Origin: Pseudaeromonas sp041441555
GTDB lineage: Bacteria; Pseudomonadota; Gammaproteobacteria; Enterobacterales; Aeromonadaceae
NCBI GenBank assembly: GCA_041441555.1
Contig: JASDSW010000039.1
Location: forward strand, 1 to 64,000
Length of the DNA stretch: 64,000 nt
Direction: 5' to 3'
Position numbers and translations under genes: made by a program. Shown here piece by piece: positions 53,263 through 62,085 of this stretch (the stretch's first letter is position 1; each line of letters opens with the position of its first letter). Below the pieces are notes generated by a model. That model was not told the origin of the DNA and searched no databases. It saw only the letters and a list, made by a program, of their open reading frames with translations.

Positions 53263-54503
53263 TGATGAGCCTCAAATCCCTGCTCGAACGCGTCGAGCCC
53301 CATTTCACCCCCGGGGGGCGTTATCAGAAGTGGTATCCGCTGTATGAGGCGTTTGCCACCCTGATGTTCACCCCGGGTACCGTGACCCGCTCGGCGGCCC
53401 ATGTCCGTGACGGTGTCGATCTCAAACGGATCATGATCATGGTCTGGCTGGCGGTGTTCCCGGCGCTGTTCTGGGGGCTCTACAACGTCGGCAACCAGAC
53501 GGTGATGGCGCTGGGCCAACAGGATGCGGCGGCTCTGTCGGCGCTGATCGATGGCAACTGGCGTTACTGGCTGACCGATTTGCTTGGTGGCTCGCTCGGT
53601 GTCGATGCCGGTCTCTACAGCAAGATGCTGCTGGGGGCCTGTTACTTCCTGCCCATCTACCTGGTGGTGTTCATGGTGGGTGGGATCTGGGAGGTGCTGT
53701 TTTGCATCGTGCGCAAGCACGAGGTCAATGAGGGCTTCTTCGTCACCTCCATCCTGTTTGCCATGATAGTGCCGCCGACGCTGCCTCTGTGGCAGGCGGC
53801 GCTGGGCATCACCTTCGGGGTGGTCATCGCCAAGGAGCTGTTTGGCGGCACCGGCAAGAATTTCATGAACCCGGCGCTGGCCGGTCGGGCCTTCCTCTTC
53901 TTCGCCTATCCGGCGCAGATTTCCGGGGATGCGGTCTGGGTGCCGGTGGATGGTTACTCCGGGGCCACGGCGTTGAGCCAGTGGGCGGCCGGTGGGCAGA
54001 ATGCGCTGATCAACAACAGCAATGGCACCCCGATCAGCTGGCTGGATGCCTTTCTCGGCAATCTGCCGGGCTCCATCGGCGAGGTCTCGACCCTGATGAT
54101 CTTGGTGGGTATGCTCGTCATCCTCTACATGGGGATCGCCTCCTGGCGCATCGTCGTTGGCGTCCTGCTTGGCATGGCGGTAACGGCAACCCTGTTCAAT
54201 CTGATCGGCTCCACCAACAACCCCATGTTTGCGATGCCGTGGCACTGGCATCTGGTGCTCGGTGGCTTCGCCTTCGGGATGGCCTTCATGGCGACGGATC
54301 CGGTTTCCGCCTCCTTCACCAACAAAGGCAAGTGGTGGTATGGCGCCCTCATCGGCTTCATGGTGGTTCTGATCCGCGTGGTCAACCCGGCTTTTCCGGA
54401 GGGGATGATGCTCGCGATCCTGTTCGGGAACCTGTTTGCCCCCCTGTTCGATTACCTGGTGGCACAAGCCAACATCAAGCGGAGGATCGCCCGTGGCCAA
54501 TAA
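53262..54503 (+). CDS. nqrB: Na+-translocating NADH:quinone reductase subunit B
   Basis: Membrane subunit of 413 residues, part of the Na+ channel. The covalent FMN site is SGAT, with T236 matching the position known in Vibrio cholerae NqrB. About ten membrane helices are visible. The start overlaps the nqrA stop by one base; a second ATG follows directly. Confidence 0.96.
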   Translation: MMSLKSLLERVEPHFTPGGRYQKWYPLYEAFATLMFTPGTVTRSAAHVRDGVDLKRIMIMVWLAVFPALFWGLYNVGNQTVMALGQQDAAALSALIDGNWRYWLTDLLGGSLGVDAGLYSKMLLGACYFLPIYLVVFMVGGIWEVLFCIVRKHEVNEGFFVTSILFAMIVPPTLPLWQAALGITFGVVIAKELFGGTGKNFMNPALAGRAFLFFAYPAQISGDAVWVPVDGYSGATALSQWAAGGQNALINNSNGTPISWLDAFLGNLPGSIGEVSTLMILVGMLVILYMGIASWRIVVGVLLGMAVTATLFNLIGSTNNPMFAMPWHWHLVLGGFAFGMAFMATDPVSASFTNKGKWWYGALIGFMVVLIRVVNPAFPEGMMLAILFGNLFAPLFDYLVAQANIKRRIARGQ

Positions 54504-55266
54504 CAATGACACCATCGGCCGGACCTTTGCCGTCGTCGGCGGTCTGTGCCTGATCTGCTCCATTCTGGTTGCCGGTTCGGCGGTGGGTCTGCGCCCCTGG
54601 CAGGATGCCGCCAAGGCCCGGGATCGTCAGGCCAATATTCTGAGCGTGGCCAAGCTGCCGCTCACCAACATCAGCAAGGTGTACGGTGAACGCATCGAGG
54701 CGCGCCTGCTGGATCTGGATTCGGCTAAGTTCGTGGCCGGGGACGCCAACGCCTACGACATGAAGAAGGCGGCCAAGGATCCGGCCTTGAACGAGGCGAT
54801 CCCGCCGGAGCTGGACAAGGCCGGCTTGCGCACCCGCGCCAAGCTGATGCCGGTCTACATGGCCAAGGATGCCAATGGTCAGCTGGAGAGCCTGATCCTG
54901 CCGATCTACGGTCAGGGGCTCTGGTCGACCATGTATGGCTTCATCTCGCTGTCGCCGGATGGCAATACCGTCAAGGGCATCACCTACTACGACCACGGCG
55001 AGACCCCGGGTCTGGGCAGTGAAATCGAGAATCCGCGCTGGCAGGCGCTGTGGCTCGACAAGCAGCTCTACGACGGTCAAGGCAACTTTGCCCTGAAGGT
55101 AATGAAGGGGCATGCGCCGGATGGCGACAAGCACCGCATCGATGCCCTCTCGGGGGCGACTCTGACCAGCAACGGGGTGCAGAACACCTTCGAATACTGG
55201 ATGGGGCCTCACGGTTATGGTCCTTATCTCGCCACGCTGCGCAATGGAGGTCATGCTGATGACTGA
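54493..55266 (+). CDS. nqrC: Na+-translocating NADH:quinone reductase subunit C
   Basis: A 257-residue subunit with one N-terminal membrane helix (FAVVGGLCLICSILVAGSAVG) and a periplasmic domain carrying covalent FMN at T223 in LSGATLTSNGV. GTG 54493 is the start: it has GGAGGA upstream and gives the usual N-terminus (M/V)ANNNDTIGRTF. It overlaps nqrB by 11 bases. FMN is attached by the ApbE encoded downstream. Confidence 0.95.
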   Translation: MANNNDTIGRTFAVVGGLCLICSILVAGSAVGLRPWQDAAKARDRQANILSVAKLPLTNISKVYGERIEARLLDLDSAKFVAGDANAYDMKKAAKDPALNEAIPPELDKAGLRTRAKLMPVYMAKDANGQLESLILPIYGQGLWSTMYGFISLSPDGNTVKGITYYDHGETPGLGSEIENPRWQALWLDKQLYDGQGNFALKVMKGHAPDGDKHRIDALSGATLTSNGVQNTFEYWMGPHGYGPYLATLRNGGHADD

Positions 55267-55906
55267 CAAGAACGAAGCCAAACGGGTGCTGCTCGAGCCG
55301 CTGCTGAGCAACAACCCGATCATGTTGCAGGTGCTGGGGATCTGCTCGGCCCTGGCGGTCACCAGCAAGATGGAGACGGCCATGGTGATGGCGCTGGCGG
55401 TGACTGCGGTGACCGCCTTCTCCAACCTCTTCATCTCCATGGTGCGCAACTACATTCCCAACAGCGTGCGTATCATCGCCCAGATGACCATCATCGCCTC
55501 TTTGGTGATCGTGGTCGATCAGCTGCTCAAGGCCTTCTCCTTTGAGCTCTCCAAACAGCTGTCGGTGTTTGTGGGTCTCATCATCACCAACTGTATCGTC
55601 ATGGGGCGCGCCGAGGCCTACGCCATGAAGTATCCGCCGCTGCCTTCGTTCCTCGATGGCATCGGTAACGGCTTGGGTTACGGCCTGATCCTGCTGCTGG
55701 TCGGCACGGTGCGCGAGATCTTCGGCTCTGGCTCTTGGTTTGGCATTCAACTGCTGGATACGGTCAACAACGGCGGCTGGTATGTGCCCAATGGCTTGTT
55801 GCTGATGCCGCCGAGCGCCTTCTTCCTGATCGGCCTGCTGATCTGGGTAGTGCGGATCCTGCGGCCCGAGCAGCAGGAAGTCGATGAACAGGATCACAAG
55901 GAGTAA
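55259..55906 (+). CDS. nqrD: Na+-translocating NADH:quinone reductase subunit D
   Basis: Six-helix membrane subunit of 215 residues. LEPLLSNNPIMLQVLGICSALAVT, IPNSVRIIAQMTIIASLVIVVDQ and GLIITNCIVMGRAEAYAMK are diagnostic. ATG 55259 is chosen because GGAGG lies 8 bases upstream; ATG 55253 is too close to it. The conserved Cys in the helix pairs (GICSAL, TNCIVMG) are intramembrane Fe ligands in the known structure. Confidence 0.95.
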   Translation: MTDKNEAKRVLLEPLLSNNPIMLQVLGICSALAVTSKMETAMVMALAVTAVTAFSNLFISMVRNYIPNSVRIIAQMTIIASLVIVVDQLLKAFSFELSKQLSVFVGLIITNCIVMGRAEAYAMKYPPLPSFLDGIGNGLGYGLILLLVGTVREIFGSGSWFGIQLLDTVNNGGWYVPNGLLLMPPSAFFLIGLLIWVVRILRPEQQEVDEQDHKE

Positions 55907-55909
55907 GCC

Positions 55910-56506
55910 ATGGAGCATTATCTGAGTCTGTTCATCAAGTCCATCTTCATCGAGAACCTGGCACTGGCCTTCTTCCTCGGCATGTGTACCTTCCTGGCGG
56001 TCTCCAAGAAGGTCAAGACGGCCATGGGGTTGGGGATTGCGGTGGTTGTGGTGCAGGTCATCTCGGTACCGGCCAATCAGTTGGTTTACACCCATGTGCT
56101 CAAGGAGAATGCCCTGGTGCAGGGGATGGATCTCTCCTTCCTCGGCTTCATCACCTATATCGGTGTCATCGCGGCCCTGGTGCAGATCCTCGAGATGTTT
56201 CTCGATAAATATGTGCCAGCCCTCTACTCGGCACTGGGGATCTTCTTGCCGCTCATCACGGTGAACTGCGCCATCTTCGGCGGGGTCTCCTTCATGGTGC
56301 AGCGGGAGTACAACTTCCCCGAGTCGGTGGTCTATGGCCTGGGCTCTGGCATCAGCTGGGCGCTGGCCATCGTGCTGATGGCGGCCATCCGCGAGAAGAT
56401 GAAGTATTCCGATGTGCCGCCGGCCCTGCGCGGGCTTGGCATCACCTTCATCACCGCCGGTCTGATGGCGTTGGGCTTCATGTCCTTCTCCGGCATCTCG
56501 CTGTAA
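55910..56506 (+). CDS. nqrE: Na+-translocating NADH:quinone reductase subunit E
   Basis: Six-helix membrane subunit of 198 residues, an inverted relative of NqrD. It starts MEHYLSLFIKSIFIENLAL, with FLGMCTFLAVSKK and LITVNCAIFGGVSFM carrying the conserved Cys residues. It lies four bases after nqrD and 12 before nqrF. Confidence 0.96.
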   Translation: MEHYLSLFIKSIFIENLALAFFLGMCTFLAVSKKVKTAMGLGIAVVVVQVISVPANQLVYTHVLKENALVQGMDLSFLGFITYIGVIAALVQILEMFLDKYVPALYSALGIFLPLITVNCAIFGGVSFMVQREYNFPESVVYGLGSGISWALAIVLMAAIREKMKYSDVPPALRGLGITFITAGLMALGFMSFSGISL

Positions 56507-56518
56507 CAGGAGCTTTCT

Positions 56519-57745
56519 ATGCAAGAGATTATCTTGGGCGTGGTGATGTTTACCGTCATCGTGCTGGCGCTGGTGGTGCTGATCCTGGCCGCCAAGTCAA
56601 AGCTGGTGAGTTCGGGTGAGATCACCATCGCCATCAATGACGATCCGGAAAAATCGGTGACCACCACGGCGGGCGGCAAGTTGTTGGGGGCCCTGGCGGC
56701 CAATGGCATCTTTGTCTCCTCGGCCTGTGGCGGTGGCGGCACCTGTGGTCAGTGCCGTTGCAAGGTGTTGTCTGGCGGTGGTGATGTACTGCCCACCGAG
56801 ATGAACCATCTGAGTAAGCGTGAAGCCAAGGCAGGTGAGCGTCTGGCCTGTCAGGTCACGGTGCGGCAGGACATGGCCATCGAGTTGCCGGAGGAGATCT
56901 TCGGCATCAAGAAGTGGCGGTGTACCGTGCTCTCCAACGACAACGTGGCCACCTTCATCAAGGAGCTGAAACTGGCGATCCCGGAGGGCGAAGCCGTTCC
57001 GTTCCGTGCCGGGGGCTACATTCAGATCGAGGCCGAGCCCCATCACGTCAAGTTCGCCGACTTCGATGTGCCGCCCATGTACCGGGGCGATTGGGAGCGC
57101 TTCAAGCTGTTCGAGCTGGAGTCCATCGTCAAGGAGCCCATTTCTCGGGCTTACTCGATGGCCAACTATCCGGATGAGAAGGGAATCATCATGTTGAACG
57201 TGCGCATTGCTACGCCGCCGTTTAGCAACATGTCGGTGCCGCCGGGCCAGATGTCCTCCTATATCTGGTCACTCAAACCGGGGGATCAGGTGACCATCTC
57301 CGGGCCATTCGGCGAGTTCTTTGCCAAGCAGACTCAGGCCGAGATGGTCTTCATCGGTGGTGGTGCCGGGATGGCGCCGATGCGCTCGCACATCTTCGAC
57401 CAGCTCAAGCGACTGGCGACGACCCGCAAGATCAGCTTCTGGTATGGTGCCCGTTCGGTGCGCGAGATGTTCTATGTCGAAGATTTCGACCGTCTGGCCG
57501 CCGAGTGTCCGAACTTCACCTGGCATGTGGCGCTGAGCGATCCGCAGCCCGAGGATAACTGGCAGGGCTATACCGGCTTCATCCACAACGTCCTCTACGA
57601 ACACTACCTGCGGGATCATGAGGCCCCCGAAGAGTGCGAGTTCTATATGTGTGGCCCGCCGGTGATGAATGCGGCTGTCATCAAGATGCTCAAGGATCTG
57701 GGTGTCGAGGATGAGAACATACTGCTGGATGATTTCGGCGGTTGA
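56519..57745 (+). CDS. nqrF: Na+-translocating NADH:quinone reductase subunit F
   Basis: Electron entry subunit that oxidises NADH, 408 residues. It has an N-terminal membrane helix and a 2Fe-2S ferredoxin domain with C70, C76 and C79 in ACGGGGTCGQC and a fourth Cys in RLACQV. The FAD domain has SRAYSMANYP and the NADH domain VFIGGGAGMAPMRSHIFDQ, ending in CGPPVMN. Last core gene of the operon; a hairpin follows before nqrM. Confidence 0.97.
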   Translation: MQEIILGVVMFTVIVLALVVLILAAKSKLVSSGEITIAINDDPEKSVTTTAGGKLLGALAANGIFVSSACGGGGTCGQCRCKVLSGGGDVLPTEMNHLSKREAKAGERLACQVTVRQDMAIELPEEIFGIKKWRCTVLSNDNVATFIKELKLAIPEGEAVPFRAGGYIQIEAEPHHVKFADFDVPPMYRGDWERFKLFELESIVKEPISRAYSMANYPDEKGIIMLNVRIATPPFSNMSVPPGQMSSYIWSLKPGDQVTISGPFGEFFAKQTQAEMVFIGGGAGMAPMRSHIFDQLKRLATTRKISFWYGARSVREMFYVEDFDRLAAECPNFTWHVALSDPQPEDNWQGYTGFIHNVLYEHYLRDHEAPEECEFYMCGPPVMNAAVIKMLKDLGVEDENILLDDFGG

Positions 57746-57779
57746 CCCTGGAACGCCGGGATTGATGTGACTCAAAGAG

Positions 57780-57813
57780 GGACACCCCTGGTAGCAGGGG
57801 TGTTCTGTTTTTG
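57780..57813 (+). terminator. Hairpin between nqrF and nqrM
   Basis: ACACCCCTG (57782-57790) pairs with CAGGGGTGT (57795-57803), followed by TCTGTTTTT. It may trim expression of nqrM and apbE relative to the six structural genes. Confidence 0.75.
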
Positions 57814-57859
57814 GCCGCCAGAAGCCGTGAATTCTGGCCCTGAGATCTGGAGATACTGC

Positions 57860-58096
57860 ATGCCGATTTTTATTGCCACGTTGATCATTTTCTTGCTGGT
57901 TTTTCTGGGAATGGCTTTGGGCTACATACTGCGCCGCAAATCCATTCGCGGCTCCTGTGGTGGGCTGGATGCCATTGGCATCGAGAAGGAGTGTGATTGC
58001 CCCGAGCCCTGCGATGCGCGCAAGCAGCGGATGAAAGAGCAGGCGCTGCGCGAGAACCTGCTCGAAGCCATCGACAAGAGTGAGCGCATTCTGTAG
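57860..58096 (+). CDS. nqrM: Na+-NQR maturation protein NqrM
   Basis: A 78-residue protein needed for assembly of the NQR complex, thought to deliver iron to the NqrD/E centre. One N-terminal helix (FIATLIIFLLVFLGMALGYI) is followed by the conserved Cys set in SCGGLDAIGIEKECDCPEPCD. ATG 57860 is the start; in-frame codons upstream run through the terminator hairpin. In Vibrio nqrM lies after apbE; here it comes before. Confidence 0.92.
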   Translation: MPIFIATLIIFLLVFLGMALGYILRRKSIRGSCGGLDAIGIEKECDCPEPCDARKQRMKEQALRENLLEAIDKSERIL

Positions 58097-58234
58097 CTCA
58101 CGGCACTCCATCGTCGGCCCTTTGGGTTCGGGCTTTCCTTGTCCGTTATTCCGTGGATAATCCCAAGAGCATTCATAGACTCATACGGCCTGTCGTTTGA
58201 TGCCAGGCCTCTGATCCGTTTTGAGGAGAGACGC

Positions 58235-59272
58235 GTGAAACAACTGTTGGGAATCGCCGTACTGACGGGCTTTTTGCTGCTGGCCGGCTGCAATGAGGCA
58301 ACCACTGCCTCCCGCGCCGAATTGAAGGTCAGCGGACCGACCATGGGTACTCACTATGCCGTCAAGGTGGTTGGGGATTATCCAGGCGGCGAGCCGCAAC
58401 TGCAGCATGACGTCGAGCAGATCCTGCAACGCATCGATCATCAGCTGTCGACCTACAAGCCTGACTCCGAACTCTCGCGCTTCAACCAGCACAAGGCGAC
58501 CACGCCGATGACCATCTCCCAAGGGCTGGCCGATGTGCTGATCGAAGGGTTGCGGGTCGGCAAGATGACCGGTGGCGCCATGGATATCACGGTCGGCCCT
58601 CTGGTCAACCTGTGGGGCTTTGGTCCGGACAAGCGGCCGACTAAGATCCCCAGCGAGGCCGAGATCGCTGCGGCTCGCGCCAAGACGGGTCTCGACAAGT
58701 TGCATGTGGAGATCGGCAGTGAGACGGCGACGGTGCGCAAGGATATTCCGGATCTCTATGTCGATCTCTCCACTCTGGGCGAGGGTTATGCGGCCGATCA
58801 AATTGCCGACTGGTTGGACAGTCAGGGGATGCGCGATTACATGGTCGAGATTGCCGGCGCCTTGCGTCTGAAGGGGCACAACGGCCAAGGACAGGGATGG
58901 CGCATTGCGGTGGAGAAACCGGAGGATACCTTGGGCCAGGTGCAGGCTGTAGTGACTCCGGGCGACAGCGGCATCAGTACCGCAGGCAGCTATCGCAACT
59001 ACTATGAGCTCGATGGCCAACGCTTTTCGCACATCATCGATCCGGCCACCGGCAAGCCGCTGACCCACAAACTGGTGTCGGTGACTGTGATTGCCCCCAG
59101 CGCTCTCTATACCGATGCGCTGGATACGGGCCTGATGGTGATGGGGGCTGACAAGGCGCTGATCTTCGCCAATGAGCATAACCTGCCGATCTACACCCTG
59201 ACCAAGACCCCCGAAGGGTTCAAGGCGCGTCACAGTCGGGCCTTCCGCTCCTATCTCCCCGAGCAGCCCTGA
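58235..59272 (+). CDS. apbE: FAD:protein FMN transferase ApbE
   Basis: Attaches FMN covalently to Thr of NqrB and NqrC in the periplasm. The 345-residue lipoprotein starts at GTG 58235 with GAGGAGAG upstream; lipobox LLAGC has Cys at about residue 19. GPTMGTHYAVKV, GGAMDITVGPLVNLWGFG, LSTLGEGYAAD and HIIDPATGKPL are standard ApbE motifs. It closes the nqr cluster; the 258 bases after it hold no gene or strong terminator. Confidence 0.95.
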   Translation: MKQLLGIAVLTGFLLLAGCNEATTASRAELKVSGPTMGTHYAVKVVGDYPGGEPQLQHDVEQILQRIDHQLSTYKPDSELSRFNQHKATTPMTISQGLADVLIEGLRVGKMTGGAMDITVGPLVNLWGFGPDKRPTKIPSEAEIAAARAKTGLDKLHVEIGSETATVRKDIPDLYVDLSTLGEGYAADQIADWLDSQGMRDYMVEIAGALRLKGHNGQGQGWRIAVEKPEDTLGQVQAVVTPGDSGISTAGSYRNYYELDGQRFSHIIDPATGKPLTHKLVSVTVIAPSALYTDALDTGLMVMGADKALIFANEHNLPIYTLTKTPEGFKARHSRAFRSYLPEQP

Positions 59273-59530
59273 TCGTTTTCTTGTTCCCTCGCTGAACTGC
59301 TTAGTCAGCGGAACATGAATGCCGTGGCGGGGATAACGAGTAAGCCGACCGTAGGCATCAGGGATGATGCCTTCGAGCCTCCATGGATGGATTCACGGCG
59401 TGTCGGCGTCCGGGTGCCCCGACTCGGCATTGCCTCTCATGCACAACGAGGCGGCACCGTTTATTCGCACCCCTTCAATCCGCTAGGGGGGCTTATATTG
59501 CCCTCGGTGTTAATTCCCCGAGTTGCTCCC

Positions 59531-61891
59531 TCACTGACCCACCAGTTTCTGCCGGGCGATGGCCTGGGCCTCGGCGCGGGTGCGTACACCCAGCTTGGCG
59601 TAGAGGTGGTTGATGTGAGTCTTGATGGTCGAGGGGGCGACGAACAACTGTTGCGCCATCTGCTCGTTGCTTAAGCCCTGGGCAATCAGCCGCAAAATCT
59701 GCCACTGGCGTTGACTGAGTTCTCCCTCGCCGGGTTGTATCTGTGGATCCTGCAGGGGGCGCGTCAGCAGATCCAGCGTCTGTTGGATGAAGCCGCGCAG
59801 CGTGGGGCGAATTTGTGGCCAACGAGCCAACTCCTGGAGAGGTGCAACGACCTTGGGGCCCGCTAGCAATAACGGGATGAAGGCCTGGCGCCCGGCGAGC
59901 CAGGCGATGAGCGTTTGCCACTCCTCCGGATTGGCCGGGCTTTGCAACAATCGCAGCAGTTGGAACTGTTGCGCCAGCCAGTCGACCTGCCACTCATCGG
60001 CCAGTGCCTGCAGATGGTCGAGCTCCTGAGCGCTACGAGGTTCATTGCTGAGGTGGGCCAGCCAGGCGCGCAACAGGTTGTCCATCAGATCGTAGAGGCT
60101 GTCAATTTGGGGGTGCCAAGGACTGCGCAGGGTCAGTCGCTCCAGGCCTGCTTCATCGCCTCGCTGCTGGTAGCCCAGCGCCAGGGTGTAGCCGACCCGA
60201 AAGCGCCACAGGCGACAGTACTGCTGGCTGAAACGTTGCTGTTCGAGTTGCTCCAGCCGTTGGGGCAGTTCGCTCAGTTCGCCTCTTAGGATCAGAGTCA
60301 GGCAACGATGGGACAGATAGGGCAGCTGCCAGTAGTCGCCACGGTTTTCGGTCAGCGGCGTCCCTTGTTGCAGCCAGTAGTCGGCCTGATCGGCCTGGCC
60401 TTGATAGATCGCCAATTCGGCCTGTAAGCGGTAGTAGGAGTCGAAGACGGGATCCGTCGTTAGTTGATGCTGAGTGGCAAACTCTACCCCCAGTTGCAGC
60501 ACCTTGCTGCACTGCTGCCAATCCCCTTGATAGAAGTGGAGTTGGGCCAGACGATACCAGCCCACCAATTTCAGATGATACTGCTGTTGGCAATCAGCCC
60601 AACTGACCAGAAGTTCAAGCATGTTGCGGGCTCGTTGGGTCTGACCGGTGTAGAGCAGGCAACTGGCCTGGGTCAGCCGATAAGGGGCGAGCATTGGCTG
60701 GGGTAGCTCCTTGAGCTCACCAAGCTGCTGGATGGCACACTCCAGATGGTCGAAGTTGAAGCTGACCATGGCACGGAGCAGACCGGCACTGAGGGTGTCC
60801 CCCTCATTTAACGGTAAGGATTGTAAGCGATTGAGCAGATCCTCGGCACGATCCGAACGGCGCTGAATCTCCATCTCCAGCCAGGCCTGCAGCAGGCAGA
60901 GGCTGGGCTGCTGTTGTAACCAGAGACGTGGCAGTGCGGCCAAGCGGTTTACCAACCAGGGACCGTGATTGAGCTCCAGGCAGCGCATGCCGATGCGCGA
61001 GAGCAAGGAGAGTTCCAGCTGGGGTAACGGATCGGGCGGCAGCAGTGAAACGATCTCGTCGAGCGGCAGATCGGCCAGCATCTGGCTCAACGGCTCCCAA
61101 TCCAAGCGGGGCTGCTCGCGCCAGATCCGTAATAGCCCGGATATCCAGGGTTGCCAGCAGTCACCCTGTTCGCTCTCCAGTAACCAACCGGCACCTATGA
61201 GTTGGTGACGACTCGCCTGCCACTGGCCTCGGCTGCAGCCGACCAACTGCAGTAGGCGTGATTCATCGAGGACCGCTTGTTCGGCCTGCAGAGCCAGCGC
61301 TTCGGGCAGCGGTGAGGCAAATTCGGCGAACTGACGCTCGATGAGCGCCAATCCCCAGCGTTGCAACAGAGCATCTGTATTTTCGTCGCAGGCTCGGGCC
61401 TGCAGCCACAGCCGCCAGGCCAGCGGCCACTCGCCCAATAATGGCAGCCAGCTGCCGAACTCGCTGGCGACCAGACCTTGGGCTGGCAGCCAGGCCGCCA
61501 GCTCGGGAGCAGACCACCCCAGTCGCTGGGCCCCCAGTCGCAGTGGTTGTAAACCTGACGCTCGCAGCTCCCCCTCCAGCGATGCGCAAGGGGCACAGCT
61601 GATCAGACATCGAATGTTGGATGTCTGATGGTCGAGCAACCACAGCTTTAAGTTCCTCTGTTCATCTGGGCTCAGGGTTTCGAGTCGCGGAACCACCAGC
61701 AGTCCACCGGCCAGAGGTAGTTGGGGCCAACGAGTGACGCTGCCATCCCACTGGCTTTCCACGGCATCACACAAGCGTTGCTGATCGTACCCCTCGGGAG
61801 CGGCAAGCAAGACCAGAGGATGAGAGAGAAGGGCCTTCACTACCAGTGACAGGTGAGGTTGGGTCTGGGGCGCGTGCGTTATCATCGTCAT
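59531..61891 (-). CDS. MalT-like LuxR-family regulator with degenerate ATPase domain
   Basis: A 786-residue protein (MalT about 900) ending in a LuxR helix-turn-helix (about residues 715-775: LSQRQWQILRLIAQGLSNEQ, APSTIKTHINHLYAKLGV). The middle is a long helical TPR-like array with many Q and L. The N-terminus aligns with MalT's ATPase start, but the P-loop reads APEGYDQQRL where MalT has AxxGYGKTTL, so the ATP-binding Lys is gone. LLVVPRLETL may be a decayed Walker B. It diverges from the kinase-like gene. Target and inducer are unknown. Confidence 0.82.
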   Translation of the reverse strand: MTMITHAPQTQPHLSLVVKALLSHPLVLLAAPEGYDQQRLCDAVESQWDGSVTRWPQLPLAGGLLVVPRLETLSPDEQRNLKLWLLDHQTSNIRCLISCAPCASLEGELRASGLQPLRLGAQRLGWSAPELAAWLPAQGLVASEFGSWLPLLGEWPLAWRLWLQARACDENTDALLQRWGLALIERQFAEFASPLPEALALQAEQAVLDESRLLQLVGCSRGQWQASRHQLIGAGWLLESEQGDCWQPWISGLLRIWREQPRLDWEPLSQMLADLPLDEIVSLLPPDPLPQLELSLLSRIGMRCLELNHGPWLVNRLAALPRLWLQQQPSLCLLQAWLEMEIQRRSDRAEDLLNRLQSLPLNEGDTLSAGLLRAMVSFNFDHLECAIQQLGELKELPQPMLAPYRLTQASCLLYTGQTQRARNMLELLVSWADCQQQYHLKLVGWYRLAQLHFYQGDWQQCSKVLQLGVEFATQHQLTTDPVFDSYYRLQAELAIYQGQADQADYWLQQGTPLTENRGDYWQLPYLSHRCLTLILRGELSELPQRLEQLEQQRFSQQYCRLWRFRVGYTLALGYQQRGDEAGLERLTLRSPWHPQIDSLYDLMDNLLRAWLAHLSNEPRSAQELDHLQALADEWQVDWLAQQFQLLRLLQSPANPEEWQTLIAWLAGRQAFIPLLLAGPKVVAPLQELARWPQIRPTLRGFIQQTLDLLTRPLQDPQIQPGEGELSQRQWQILRLIAQGLSNEQMAQQLFVAPSTIKTHINHLYAKLGVRTRAEAQAIARQKLVGQ

Positions 61892-62085
61892 AGTGTGCTC
61901 GAAGGGCGAGGTTTACCGGGCATAGGAATATCTTAACGGTTCGTCGCCATGACTCAATGCGTCACCCCCCGTTTCCACCCTCAGCATCCATCAGGGCGGC
62001 GGATACCCGAGTTATTGAGGGGCGCTACCATGATGAAGATGATTAAGCTCGGCTGCCAATCCGCCATCACAGAAAGGAGTTCTCG

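Noticed and set aside
53058..56524. Two long minus-strand open frames (518 and 514 codons) opposite nqrB and nqrD-nqrE
   Set aside because: His/Asp/Gln-rich antisense products of membrane genes; the nqr genes on the plus strand are unambiguous.
59273..59530. Possible small gene or terminator between apbE and the MalT-like gene
   Set aside because: Short hairpins such as GGCATCA/TGATGCC exist but lack T tracts, and no frame with a ribosome site is convincing.
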